Shown: in pieces, positions 42,963-51,748 of the stretch
How positions within the stretch are numbered: position 1 is the first letter of the stretch
How the letters are laid out: each line of letters begins with the position of its first letter
From: DASQPA01 sp963757335
Lineage (GTDB): Bacteria; Acidobacteriota; Thermoanaerobaculia; Multivoradales; UBA5704
Direction of reading: 5' to 3'
NCBI GenBank assembly: GCA_963757335.1
Contig: CAVWRJ010000013.1
Coordinates: forward strand, 186,001-250,000
Length of the DNA: 64,000 nt
Notes under the pieces: model-generated
What the model saw: the letters and a program-made list of their open reading frames with translations, nothing else
The model's database searches: none
What the model was told of the DNA's origin: nothing
Translations under genes and position numbers: made by a program

Positions 42963-43718
42963 TCAGACAGTTTCACGACCGAGCGCCGCCAGCACCGCCT
43001 CCGCCAGGATCTCCCCCAGCACCCCGATCGTCTCCTCCCCCTCCTCCCGCGTGGCGGCGGCGGGATCGCCGAAGTAGGCCTCCGGGCCGCCGGCCTCGGC
43101 GAAGCTCGACTTGCCGGCGCGGATGGCGGCCGAGAGCGAGGCGGGGTTGGGCGGCAGGGTGAGGCGGAGCGGCTCGCGCACCAGGTCCGGGCGGGCGGCG
43201 AGGACGACCGAGCCCTCGAAGCGGCCGGCGTGGCAGGCGCCGCTCTTGAACTCGGGGGTGAGGCGCAGAGCCCAGGGCTTGCGGGTGAGGTCGGGGAAGG
43301 CCACCGCCAGCCCCGCGGCGCTGGCGAGCTCGGCTCCGGCGTGGAGCGACCCCAGGTGGGCGGGGTCCAGATGGGCGTTGGCGATGGCGAGGTGCCGCAG
43401 CCCCGAGGCGGCGAGGGCCCGGGCGAGGTCGGCGAGGAGCGCCGTCACCGTCTCCGGGCGGAGCGAGAGGGTGCCGGGAAAGGCGGCGGCGAACGGCGCC
43501 GCGGTGTAGGGGAGGGTCGGCAGGAGGAGGGGGACCAGGCCGCGCCCGAGGAGCCGGTCCGCCGCGGCCGCCACCATGGCCTCGGCGATGATGCCGTCGG
43601 TCGCGAGCGGCAGGTGGGGGCCGTGGGCTTCGATCGCTCCGACCGGCAGCATCGCCACCGTCCGCGCGGGGTCGAGCCGGGCGGCCTCCTGCCAGGTCAT
43701 TTGGGCGAGCTGGAGCAC
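42963..43718 (-). CDS. Creatininase-family amidohydrolase
   Basis: A 251-residue metal-dependent amidase: VAMLPVGAIEAHGPHLPLATDGIIAE (Glu/His/Asp metal ligands), LPYTAAPFAAAFPGTLSLRPET and CHAGRFEGSVVLA. The family includes creatininase and enzymes acting on formamides of cofactors such as mycofactocin or riboflavin intermediates. Divergent from the DUF3891 gene with 25 bases between starts. Confidence 0.87.
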   Translation of the reverse strand: MLQLAQMTWQEAARLDPARTVAMLPVGAIEAHGPHLPLATDGIIAEAMVAAAADRLLGRGLVPLLLPTLPYTAAPFAAAFPGTLSLRPETVTALLADLARALAASGLRHLAIANAHLDPAHLGSLHAGAELASAAGLAVAFPDLTRKPWALRLTPEFKSGACHAGRFEGSVVLAARPDLVREPLRLTLPPNPASLSAAIRAGKSSFAEAGGPEAYFGDPAAATREEGEETIGVLGEILAEAVLAALGRETV

Positions 43719-43743
43719 GGGGCCATGTTAGTGTGCCGGGGCG

Positions 43744-44469
43744 ATGATCGTCTACGACGAGGGGGAGACCCTGCTCCTCTTCACCCAGCCGGACCACGCC
43801 CACTTCACCGGCGAGCTCCTCTCCCTCTGGCGGACGGACGGCCTGCCCGAGAATCCCCGCCGCGCCGAGATCCTCTTCGCCGGCCGCGAGCACGACAACG
43901 GCTGGCGCGAGGAGGACGCGGCACCGCGCTGGGACGCCGGGAAGGGTCGCCCCCACGACTTTCTCTCGATGCCCCAGGCGGCGCGGATCGCGCTCTGGGA
44001 ACGCGGCACCGCCCGCTTCGCCGGCAGCCACCCCTACGCCGCGCTCCTCATCACCCGCCACGCCCGGACCATTCACCGCGATCGCCGTGGTGACCCCAGT
44101 AATACCGGCGACCCCGGCGAGCCGGAGTGGCAGGACTTCTTCGCCTACGCAGACGAGCTCGAACGCGGTCTCTTCGCGGCGACGGGCGCCAGCGAAGAGG
44201 AGGTGGCCGCCGACTACCGCTTCCTCGACTTCGGCGACCTCGCCTCGCTCGCCGTCTGCAACCGCTGGCCCGAGCCCTTCGGCCGCCACGGCAGGCGCGG
44301 TGCCTGGAGCGACGGCACCCTCCACCTCGATCCCCTGCCCCTGGCCGGGGCCACCGCCTTCGCCATCCCCTGCCGGCGCATCCCCAGACGCCCCTACAGC
44401 GGGGACGCGGACTTCGGCGGCGAGCTCGCCGCCGCGCGCTGGGAGACTCTGCGAGTGCGGGTCGCCTAG
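43744..44469 (+). CDS. DUF3891-family protein
   Basis: A 241-residue soluble protein with His/Asp-rich motifs near the start (FTQPDHAHFTGELLSLW and AGREHDNGWREEDA) that look like an HD-type metal site, and HPYAALLITRHARTIH. The insert RRGDPSNTGDPGEPEW is encoded by GGCGACCCC-like repeats. Function unknown; the family is widespread. Its stop overlaps the XRE regulator by four bases, tail to tail. Confidence 0.82.
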   Translation: MIVYDEGETLLLFTQPDHAHFTGELLSLWRTDGLPENPRRAEILFAGREHDNGWREEDAAPRWDAGKGRPHDFLSMPQAARIALWERGTARFAGSHPYAALLITRHARTIHRDRRGDPSNTGDPGEPEWQDFFAYADELERGLFAATGASEEEVAADYRFLDFGDLASLAVCNRWPEPFGRHGRRGAWSDGTLHLDPLPLAGATAFAIPCRRIPRRPYSGDADFGGELAAARWETLRVRVA

Positions 44470-44948
44470 CCCGAAGCCCCGGCGTCGTCGGTCCCCTTCC
44501 CCAGGGCTCCGGGGCCGCCAGCGCCGCCGGACCCGCCGGAGAAGACGACCTGTTCGAAAACCCGCCGGTAGAGATAGAGGAGGTCCGAGAAGACCCGGGT
44601 GAAAGCCTGGTCGGTGGACTCGGAGAGGAGGGGGTGGGCCTTCAAGAGGGGGGCCGGCGGGGGGAGACGCTCGTCCCCGTCCCGGGGCTGCCCCCGGTCA
44701 CCGAGGCGCGCCAGCTCCGCCGCCCGGTCGTCCAGCAGATAGAGGGTGTAGAAAAACTCGAAGTGCCCCACGTCCAGGGCGTTCAAGACCTTCTCTAACG
44801 AGTCGAGCTTGGGGAGCTCCTTGCCGTTCTCGTACTTCGACAGCTGGCTCTTGCCGATCCCGGCCTCGCGCGCCACACTTGCCTGGCTCTTGCCTCGCAA
44901 CTCGCGCAGCAGGCCGAGGGTCCTGCCCAGGTTGACGAACATGTCCAT
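44466..44948 (-). CDS. XRE-family transcriptional regulator
   Basis: A 160-residue protein. Residues ~6-60 are a Cro/C1-type HTH: GLLRELRGKSQASVAREAGIG and KSQLSKYENGKELPKLDSLEKVL. A middle part (FFYTLYLLDDRAAEL, VFSDLLYLYRRVFEQVVF) may dimerise, and the tail GGSGGAGGPGALG is microsatellite-encoded. Likely an autoregulator, given the long divergent upstream region shared with ogt. Confidence 0.85.
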   Translation of the reverse strand: MDMFVNLGRTLGLLRELRGKSQASVAREAGIGKSQLSKYENGKELPKLDSLEKVLNALDVGHFEFFYTLYLLDDRAAELARLGDRGQPRDGDERLPPPAPLLKAHPLLSESTDQAFTRVFSDLLYLYRRVFEQVVFSGGSGGAGGPGALGKGTDDAGASG

Positions 44949-45220
44949 ACACGAAATGTACCGGCATAAGCGGACTCAAGCAAGCCGTAAGTGTCTCAGT
45001 AGACGAAACTTATAATGGAACGCAGAACATGAGATCCGACTACTTATATCCACCGTCGGCCCCCTTTCCCGGCGGGTGAATCCAGGGTGGGCATGAACGT
45101 GCCGGAAACGGTCATGGACAGGGCTTTTTTGCCTTGCAGGCGGAAGCGCGGCCGGCGAGCTGGCGGCGGGCTCGGAATCGCCGCTACGCCGCCCGCTTCC
45201 TGCGTGCTACCCTTTTCTCC
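44949..45220. promoter_or_regulatory. Divergent XRE / ogt intergenic region
   Basis: 272 bases between divergent starts, AT-rich near the XRE end. A consensus TATAAT lies at 45011-45016 on the plus strand without a clear -35; on the minus strand the same spot reads TATAAG toward the XRE gene. A short T6 run is at ~45125. Nothing else recognised. Confidence 0.4.
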
Positions 45221-45769
45221 ATGCCTGGAGCCCAGGAACACGGCGGCCTGGCCGCACCCGACGACGCGGAGCTCGTGCGCGTCCTCCTGCCCTCTCCCAT
45301 CGGCCCCCTCGGACTCGAGCTCCTGGGGACGGCCGTGACCCGCCTCCGCATCGATCCCCCCGAGCTGGAGCGGGAGAGCTTCACCCCCTTCCACCAGCTC
45401 GACGGCTCAGACCTCTTGGACGAGGTCTTCGGCCGCCTCTCGGAGTACTTCGCCGGTGCCAGGCGACGCCTCGATCTGGAGTTCGACCTGAGCGCGAGCG
45501 GGCTCGACGGCTTCGCGCGGCGTGTCCTCAAGGAGGCCGCCAAGATCCCCTATGCCCGGACCCGTACCTACCGCACGATCGCCGACGCCTCCGGCCGTCC
45601 TGACGCCTACCGGCAGGTCCTGACCATCCTGATCGAGAATCCCATCCCCATCGTCATTCCCTGCCACCGGGTGATCACCAACAAGTCGGGGATCGGCAGC
45701 TACATCGGCGGCTCGGACCGCAAGCGCTGGCTCCTCGACCTCGAACAGTCGGCCGCCGAACCCGTCTGA
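45221..45769 (+). CDS. ogt: Methylated-DNA--protein-cysteine methyltransferase
   Basis: A 182-residue suicide repair enzyme that removes alkyl groups from O6-guanine. The active site is IVIPCHRVITNKSGIGSYIGG, with the acceptor Cys in PCHRV. DNA-binding helix KIPYARTRTYRTIADASG precedes it. The N-terminal ribonuclease-like domain is present. Start ATG 45221 chosen because the upstream extension has no conserved content. Confidence 0.92.
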   Translation: MPGAQEHGGLAAPDDAELVRVLLPSPIGPLGLELLGTAVTRLRIDPPELERESFTPFHQLDGSDLLDEVFGRLSEYFAGARRRLDLEFDLSASGLDGFARRVLKEAAKIPYARTRTYRTIADASGRPDAYRQVLTILIENPIPIVIPCHRVITNKSGIGSYIGGSDRKRWLLDLEQSAAEPV

Positions 45770-45785
45770 GCCCAAAATGAGCCCC

Positions 45786-45820
45786 AAATAAAACGGGCGC
45801 CCCTTTTTGAGGAGCGCCCG
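45786..45820 (-). terminator. Intrinsic terminator of the PEGA-protein gene
   Basis: On the minus strand CGGGCGC and GCGCCCG pair around a 13-base loop and are followed by TTTTATTT. It lies just past the PEGA gene stop and also ends the convergent ogt region. Confidence 0.8.
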
Positions 45821-45842
45821 CGGTAGAGAGGGGTGAAGTTCG

Positions 45843-46964
45843 CTACTCGCTCTTCAGGTCGACCGTGAGATCGAGCGGCTCGCCGGTTCTGACGTCGAAC
45901 TGGCGCTCCTCGGCGCGGCGGCCCGGACGGACCACCGAGAGCTTATGCTGGCCGGCGTCGACCAGGAGGCCCGAGCTCATCCGAGCCACGTCGTCCCCGG
46001 TGCCGATGAACCGGCCATCGAGGTAGACCGACGCGTCGGACGGGGTGACCGTGAGGTGGAGGCGCGCCGAGCGCGACTCATCCCGGTAGTCGCCCTGCTC
46101 GTGCCGGCCGCGCTCGCCGCGGACCCGGTCCCGCCAGTTGCCGGCCGGAGGAGCCGTCTGCGGCGTTCCGTGCTCGGCCCGGTCGCGCATCTCTCTGTCC
46201 TGCTCGACCCGCGCGTCGCGGCGCTCGTGGGTCTTCGATTCCAGATCCTCGGGGCGGATCGAGGGGCCCTTCTCCAGCTTGTCGTCCCAGTCGACCACCA
46301 GCCCACGGTAGATCGTCGCCTGCCGCGCCAGAGTCTTGTAGCCCTCGCGATAGAAGACGATGTCGTAGGTGCCGGGATCGAGCCACAGGTACTGCGGCCA
46401 GCCGTCGAAGTCGTCGACCTTGCCGACGTACTCTCCGTTGACATAGACCTGGGTGTCGGCAGGGCTCAAATCGAGATCGAGCGCCCCCTGCTCCGTATCC
46501 CGGTTCCGGTAGCCGTCGTTGTAGTAACCGCCGTAGTAACCGTCGTAGCCCCAGGGTCCGTAGTACCAGTAGGGATACGGGAAGCCGAAGTAGAAGGAGC
46601 CCCAGTAGGACGGATAGTAGTAGCCATGGAAGCCACCATGGAAGCCACCGTGAAAACCACCCCCATGGAAGCCGCCGCCGCCGTGGAAACTGCCGCCGTG
46701 GAAGCCGCCGTCGCGGTGGTAGCTACCGCCGGTGCCGCCCCCATGATTGCCGCCGCTGCTCCCATGGTTGCCACCGCCGGGGTGGCCGCCACCGCCCGAA
46801 TGATGAGACCCGCCTGAACCACCGTGCGACCCCGAGCCGCGGGCCAGGGCCGGCGAGGCGCTCGCAGCTGTCAGCAGCGCGACCGCCCCCAGGCTGAGGA
46901 GCCAGCGCCGGGCATTGGAGTGCCACAGTGCCGCACGTACTGTTGGGGTTCTATGGACTTTCAT
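45843..46964 (-). CDS. Secreted Gly/His-rich PEGA-domain protein
   Basis: A 373-residue exported protein. Signal peptide ~1-42 (LLSLGAVALLTAASASPALA). Residues ~43-115 are a Gly/His-rich stretch with GGFHGG-type repeats; a Tyr/Trp-rich segment (YYYPSYWGSFYFGFPYPYW) follows. Two PEGA domains come next: LDLSPADTQVYVNGEYVGKV with YREGYKTLA near 170-225, and LTVTPSDASVYLDGRFIGTG near 300, joined by a charged Arg/Glu/Asp helix. PEGA domains occur on cell-surface proteins; the His-rich part could bind metal. Overlaps the upstream glycosyltransferase stop by 14 bases. Confidence 0.85.
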   Translation of the reverse strand: MKVHRTPTVRAALWHSNARRWLLSLGAVALLTAASASPALARGSGSHGGSGGSHHSGGGGHPGGGNHGSSGGNHGGGTGGSYHRDGGFHGGSFHGGGGFHGGGFHGGFHGGFHGYYYPSYWGSFYFGFPYPYWYYGPWGYDGYYGGYYNDGYRNRDTEQGALDLDLSPADTQVYVNGEYVGKVDDFDGWPQYLWLDPGTYDIVFYREGYKTLARQATIYRGLVVDWDDKLEKGPSIRPEDLESKTHERRDARVEQDREMRDRAEHGTPQTAPPAGNWRDRVRGERGRHEQGDYRDESRSARLHLTVTPSDASVYLDGRFIGTGDDVARMSSGLLVDAGQHKLSVVRPGRRAEERQFDVRTGEPLDLTVDLKSE

Positions 46965-47916
46965 GAATGCTCTCCTTTGTTTTGTCCCTATCGCGCCACG
47001 CTCGGTTGAGGCCTCGGATGTAATGATATCTGAGCACCTCCTCCCATGCGCGCGGTAGGCTCACCGGAAGATTTTGCAAAGCCCGGACCAGCCCCTCCCG
47101 CAGCCGGTGCGGCCTCTCCGGAGGGAGGGGCGGAGGCCCCTCCGGACCGACCCCCAGGAAGGCGCCGAGCTCGGGATGGAGCCGGTAGAAGATGACCGCG
47201 CAGTACCCCGCCTTCTCCTGCCGCACCGCGAAGCGGGCGAGGTCCGTCGGGTGGTCGTGGGCGACCCGGGCGGCGGGCTCGTAGACCAGCTTGAGGCCGC
47301 GCCGTTTCATCCGGTAGGCGACCTCGATATCCTCCCACGCCGCATGGGGAAAACGCAGGTCGAAGGGCTCGGCCAGGAGCAGGTCGCGGGAGAGCGAGAG
47401 GTTCGAGGTATAGAAGAAGTTGAACGGCACGTCCTCGGGCTCCTTGATGAGGGCGTAGCCGAACTGCAGACCGTGCTCGTTGATGTAGCGAAGGAAGGGC
47501 GTGAGGCGCATCCGCGGGTGCCAGCCGGTGTAGCCGATGACCGCCAGATGAGGGCCGTCGCCGCGCTTCCTATGGGCCTCGCGATGGGCCGCCAGCCATC
47601 CTGGTTCGGGGACGGTATCGTCCCCCAGAAAGGCCACCCAACGGCCGGCGGCCATGGCGACCCCGGTGTTCCTCGCCGCCGCCGGTCCGGCGTTGGCCTG
47701 GGAGTGGACGCGGGTCATGACGGTGGAGGAACGGGGGGTGCTGGGAGTGCGGGCGCGCAGCCAGTCGCCGGTGCCGTCGGTCGAGCCGTCGTCGACCACG
47801 ACGATCTCGAACGCCGGCGCTTCCACCTGGGCCTCGAGGGCGAGGAGGACCTCCTCTAGGACCAGGAGCCGGTTGTGGGTGGGGATCACCACCGAGAACT
47901 CGGGGGAAGCTGCCAT
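46951..47916 (-). CDS. Family 2 glycosyltransferase, soluble
   Basis: A 321-residue GT-A enzyme: FSVVIPTHNRLLVLEEVL, VVVDDGSTDGTGDWL, GPAAARNTGVAMAAGRWVAFLGDDT (metal-binding DD), and AWEDIEVAYRMKRRGLKLVYEP with the ED catalytic pair. No membrane segment. Probably adds sugar to a surface glycan. Upstream of, and overlapping, the PEGA-protein gene. Confidence 0.9.
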   Translation of the reverse strand: MAASPEFSVVIPTHNRLLVLEEVLLALEAQVEAPAFEIVVVDDGSTDGTGDWLRARTPSTPRSSTVMTRVHSQANAGPAAARNTGVAMAAGRWVAFLGDDTVPEPGWLAAHREAHRKRGDGPHLAVIGYTGWHPRMRLTPFLRYINEHGLQFGYALIKEPEDVPFNFFYTSNLSLSRDLLLAEPFDLRFPHAAWEDIEVAYRMKRRGLKLVYEPAARVAHDHPTDLARFAVRQEKAGYCAVIFYRLHPELGAFLGVGPEGPPPLPPERPHRLREGLVRALQNLPVSLPRAWEEVLRYHYIRGLNRAWRDRDKTKESIHESP

Positions 47917-47977
47917 GCCACAAGCTTACCCGAGCCGGAGCCTCCGGCGAGCGGGATGCTACTCTTCGGGCCGAGCC

Positions 47978-50023
47978 ATGGAGACCCGCCGCCCGCTCCG
48001 CGCCGCTCTCGTCCTGGCCGCCCTCGCCCTCCTCGGCTGCCGCGGGAACGGTGCCGGTCCGGCGCATCCGCCCGGGCCCCTCGCGGTTCCGGCGGTGGTC
48101 CGCGCTGCCAATGCCGCCGATATCGTCAAACTCGGCCGGCCCGTCCTCTTCGTCGGCTGGGACGGCGCCGATTGGCAGCTCCTGGACCTCTATTTGAAAG
48201 ACGGGGCGATGCCCAACCTCGCCGCTCTCGTCCGAGAGGGGCGCTCCGGGGTGCTGCTGACCCTCCAGCCGCCGCTCTCTCCTCTCGTCTGGACGACCAT
48301 GATGACCGGGGTGTCGCCGCTCGTTCACGGCATTCTCGACTTCACCCGTTTCCACCCGGGGAGCGGCGAGCGGGAGCCGATCACCCGTGCCGAACGGCGG
48401 GTGCCGGCCCTCTGGAACATGGCCGGGATGGCCGGCCGGAGCAGCGCCGTCTTCGGCCTCTGGGCCACCTGGCCGGCCGAGCCGGTCGACGGCGTCCTGG
48501 TCTCCGACCGGCTGTTCTCCTTCCAGAGCCCCGAGGCCACCCCGCCCCCCGGCGTCGTCTACCCGCCGGCGGCGGAGGCCTGGGCCCGGGGCACCCTGGC
48601 CGAAACCGAGCGGGAGGTCGGCTTCACGGCCGTCCACGCCTATCTCCCCTGGCTGACCGCGGCGGCCTACCAGCAGCTCCTCGCCCAGCCCGACCCCTAC
48701 GCCCAGCCCGCCGCCGCTCTGCGCCGCATCCTGGTCGAGACCGCGGTCTACGACCGCCTGGCGACCGGCTGGCTCGCCCGCCACCGGCCCGACTTGACCG
48801 TCGTCTACTTCCAGGGGAGCGACGCCATCGGCCACGTCTTCGCCCCCTACGCCCCACCGCGCCAGCCGGCGGTCTCGGGCGAGGACTACGCGCGCTACAG
48901 CGGGGTTCCCCGGGCCTACTTCGCCGACCTCGACCGCCGGCTGGGGAGGTACCGCAAGCTCGCCGAGCAGAGGGGCGCCGTCCTCATGCTCGCCTCGGAC
49001 CACGGTTTCCGCTGGGGGGAGGGGCGGCCCGAGCGCCTGGCGAGCGCCGCCGCGGCCACCGCCGGGCGCTGGCACCGCGAGGAGGGGATCTACCTGCTCT
49101 GGGGACCCGGAATCGAGCCCCAGCCTGAGGGTGCCGCCGGGCATGCCGAGCGCGGCAGCGTCACCCAGGTCGCAGCGACCCTCCTCGCCCTCCTCGGCCT
49201 CCCCCCCGGCGAAGGGCTCTACGGGCCGCCGCTCGCCGGCACCCCGCTCTCGAAAGCGGGGGGGTCGCCGGTCCGCTACGCCGCCTACTTCCGGCCCGGA
49301 CCCCCGGCTCCCGCCGCCCCGCCCTCCGGGGGCTCGGCGGAGATCGCCAAGCTCAAGTCGCTGGGCTACGTGGGGTCCCGCGAGCCGGCCAGCGCTCCGG
49401 CCGCCCCGGCCGCTCCTGGCGCCCCGGACGCCACCCGGACCGCCGGCTCTTTCGACAACGAGGGGCTCCTCCTCCGCGCTGCCGGCCGGACCGCCGAGGC
49501 CCGGGCCGCCTTCGAGCGGGCCCTCGCCCGCGACCCCGGGAACGCCGCCGCCCTCGCCAACTTGAGCGACCTCCTCGCGCAGGGCACCCCGTCTTCGGAT
49601 CGCGGTCGCGATCGCGACCGCGACCGCGCCGACAGCCTCCTCGTCCAGGCCCTGGCGGCCGGCCTCCCCGACGGCGTCGAGCGGGTGCTGGCGCGGGTCG
49701 CCGCCGACCGCCGGGCGGGGGCGGCCGAGCGCGGGCTCGCCCTCCTCGACCGGACGATCGCCGCCCTCCCCGAGCGGCCCGAGCCGCGCCTGCTCCGCGG
49801 ACGGCTGCGCCTGGAGCGCCAGGACTGCCGGGGGGCCCTCGCCGATTTCTCTGCCGCCGCGACCGCCCGCCCGGAGAACGCCCTCGCCTGGGGCTCCGCC
49901 GCCCTCGCCCGGCTCTGCCTGGGCGACCGCGCCGGAGCCGTCCGCGACCTCCGCCGATCGCTCGCTCTCGACCCCCACCAACCCGAGATCGCGCGCGCCC
50001 TGGCGCAGATCGCGGCCCCGTAG
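47978..50023 (+). CDS. Lipoprotein alkaline-phosphatase-superfamily phosphodiesterase with TPR tail
   Basis: A 681-residue envelope protein with lipobox LALLGC near residue 20. The catalytic domain (~50-440) is of the type I phosphodiesterase / nucleotide pyrophosphatase kind: VGWDGADWQLLD, SPLVWTTMMTGVSPLVHGI (nucleophile Thr), YFQGSDAIGHVF and SDHGFRWGE. C-terminal TPRs start around 490 (LLRAAGRTAEARAAFERALARDPGN). A microsatellite encodes DRGRDRDRDRAD between repeats. The substrate may be a phospho-glycan or nucleotide; unknown. Confidence 0.88.
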   Translation: METRRPLRAALVLAALALLGCRGNGAGPAHPPGPLAVPAVVRAANAADIVKLGRPVLFVGWDGADWQLLDLYLKDGAMPNLAALVREGRSGVLLTLQPPLSPLVWTTMMTGVSPLVHGILDFTRFHPGSGEREPITRAERRVPALWNMAGMAGRSSAVFGLWATWPAEPVDGVLVSDRLFSFQSPEATPPPGVVYPPAAEAWARGTLAETEREVGFTAVHAYLPWLTAAAYQQLLAQPDPYAQPAAALRRILVETAVYDRLATGWLARHRPDLTVVYFQGSDAIGHVFAPYAPPRQPAVSGEDYARYSGVPRAYFADLDRRLGRYRKLAEQRGAVLMLASDHGFRWGEGRPERLASAAAATAGRWHREEGIYLLWGPGIEPQPEGAAGHAERGSVTQVAATLLALLGLPPGEGLYGPPLAGTPLSKAGGSPVRYAAYFRPGPPAPAAPPSGGSAEIAKLKSLGYVGSREPASAPAAPAAPGAPDATRTAGSFDNEGLLLRAAGRTAEARAAFERALARDPGNAAALANLSDLLAQGTPSSDRGRDRDRDRADSLLVQALAAGLPDGVERVLARVAADRRAGAAERGLALLDRTIAALPERPEPRLLRGRLRLERQDCRGALADFSAAATARPENALAWGSAALARLCLGDRAGAVRDLRRSLALDPHQPEIARALAQIAAP

Positions 50024-50063
50024 GGTTTAAGATACCGGCGATCGGTTCCCTTTGGAGGTGGCA

Positions 50064-51223
50064 ATGTCTTCCCTATCGCCGGCCGCGCTTGCGCTGACCC
50101 GCTCCGCCCTCACCCTGTCCCTCCTCGTGGCGAGCACCCCGCTCGCCGCTCAGGAGGGCTCCCCCGAGGACCTCTTGAAGGCGATCTCGGCCTCGAAGCT
50201 CCACTATGAGGTGGGCACGCCAGGACAGGTCAAAAAGCCGGTCGAGGGCCTGCGCTGTCCGCCGCGGAGCGCCGCCGCTCGGGTGGTCCGCGAGGTATCA
50301 GGCGCCAAAGCGATCGAGAGCTGGAAGCCGGCCGCTGCCGCGGCCCCTCACTTCGCGGAAGCCGAAAAGCTCTTCGCCGCCCTGAGCTACGCCGCGGCCG
50401 GCGAGGCGTACGGACAAGCGCTCGAACTCGACCCCGCCTATGCCCCGGGCTGGAGCCGGGCGGGCGACGTCGCCCGGGCCCAGAAGGACCTCCCGGCGGC
50501 GCTCGCGAGCTACAGGAAAGCCCTGGCGCTCGACCCCACTCTCGCCGAGGTCCACCGCTCCTTGGGCGAGGTCCTCGCCAAGCTCGGCCGGCTGCCCGAG
50601 GCTCAGGACGAGTACGTGAAGGCCCTGGTCTACGACCCCTCCTCCGGCCCGGCCTTAGAAGGTCTCCAGGGCCTCGGCCCGGGGCCGGCTTCATCGTGGC
50701 CCGGCACGAGCTCCTCCCTCCCGAGGGGGTCCTCGGTGAGCCCGAGGCGGGCAAGGTCACGATCGCCCTCGCTCCAGAGCAGAAAGAGTGGCTCCCCTAC
50801 TTCCTCTGCAAGGCGGTCTGGCGCAACGAGCCCTCCTACCGCGCCCAGCGGCTGGGCAAGGAGGGAGCGGCGGCCTACAACTGGACCGTGCAGGAGGAGA
50901 CCGAGTGCCTGGTGAGCTACCTGGTCGGCAACCTGAACGCGACGGAAACGGAGATCCGGGAGGCGGCCAAGAAGGCGCACCCGAGCGGGGAGCTCGCCGA
51001 CATCCCCTTGAGTCAGGTGCTCGCCGCCGCCCCCCCGCTCACCCGCCATCTCCGGGAGGTGGCCGACGCCGGGCTCCTCCCCGGCTACGCCCTCTACGCC
51101 GTCCTCGGCCGGGGCTGCCCGCTCGCCATCGCGCTCCTGCCCGACCAGGCGCAGGCGGACCTGGAGCGCTACATCCGCCGCTTCGTGCTCGTCCCCAAGG
51201 GGGCGACGCAAGTCCCGAAGTGA
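50064..51223 (+). CDS. Secreted TPR protein (frameshifted)
   Basis: About 386 residues after repair. Signal peptide at ~1-33 (ALTLSLLVASTPLAAQ). TPRs at ~100-200 (LSYAAAGEAYGQALELDPAYAP, LPAALASYRKALALDPTLAE). The C-terminal domain (KVTIALAPEQKEWLPYFLCK onward) is unrecognised. The frame breaks at ~50675-50690 in CCCGGGGCCGGC; one base fewer or more gives FIVARHELL. Follows the phosphodiesterase gene by 40 bases and may be co-transcribed. Confidence 0.75.
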
Positions 51224-51250
51224 CGGACGCGCCGCTCGGGATTGGGGCTC

Positions 51251-51664
51251 CTATTTCCCCGCCATCGGCCGGCTGGGCTGGTAGGTGCCGAAGCTCCAGA
51301 AGTGCCCTTCGGGATCGTGGACGGAGTACTCGCGGCTGCCGTAGTCGGTGTCCTTGAGCTCCCAGGCGACCTCGGCCCCCGCCGCCGTGGCGCGGGCGTA
51401 GTGGGCGTCGACGTCCTCGACGACGACATAGAGCGTCTGGTGGAGAGCGGGGAGGTCGCGCGGGCTCGTCCAGCCCCGCTCCGGCTTCGCCGACGACACC
51501 ATGATGATCCCGGAGCCGAAGCTCATCTCGGCATGGGCGATGGTCCCGTTCGGTCCCGGCGCCGACATCAGGCGCTCGAAGCCGAACGCTCTTTCGAGCC
51601 AGTCGAGGGCGGCGGGGGCATCCTGGTACAAGAGGGCGGGGATGATGCTCGGGGACTCGGACAT
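51251..51664 (-). CDS. VOC/glyoxalase-superfamily protein
   Basis: A 137-residue small protein of the PhnB/bleomycin-resistance-like type: ALLYQDAPAALDWLERAFGFE, HAEMSFGSGIIMV, TLYVVVEDVDAHYARATAAG and YSVHDPEGHFWSFGTY. His and Glu metal ligands are in place. Substrate cannot be told. Ends 28 bases from the convergent TPR gene. Confidence 0.88.
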   Translation of the reverse strand: MSESPSIIPALLYQDAPAALDWLERAFGFERLMSAPGPNGTIAHAEMSFGSGIIMVSSAKPERGWTSPRDLPALHQTLYVVVEDVDAHYARATAAGAEVAWELKDTDYGSREYSVHDPEGHFWSFGTYQPSRPMAGK

Positions 51665-51748
51665 GGATTCCTCCTCGGGCGTTGACGCCCAGCGTTCGTT
51701 CCGAGGGAGATCCTAGGGGCGACGGCGGCCCCCAGTCTTGGAAGAATG

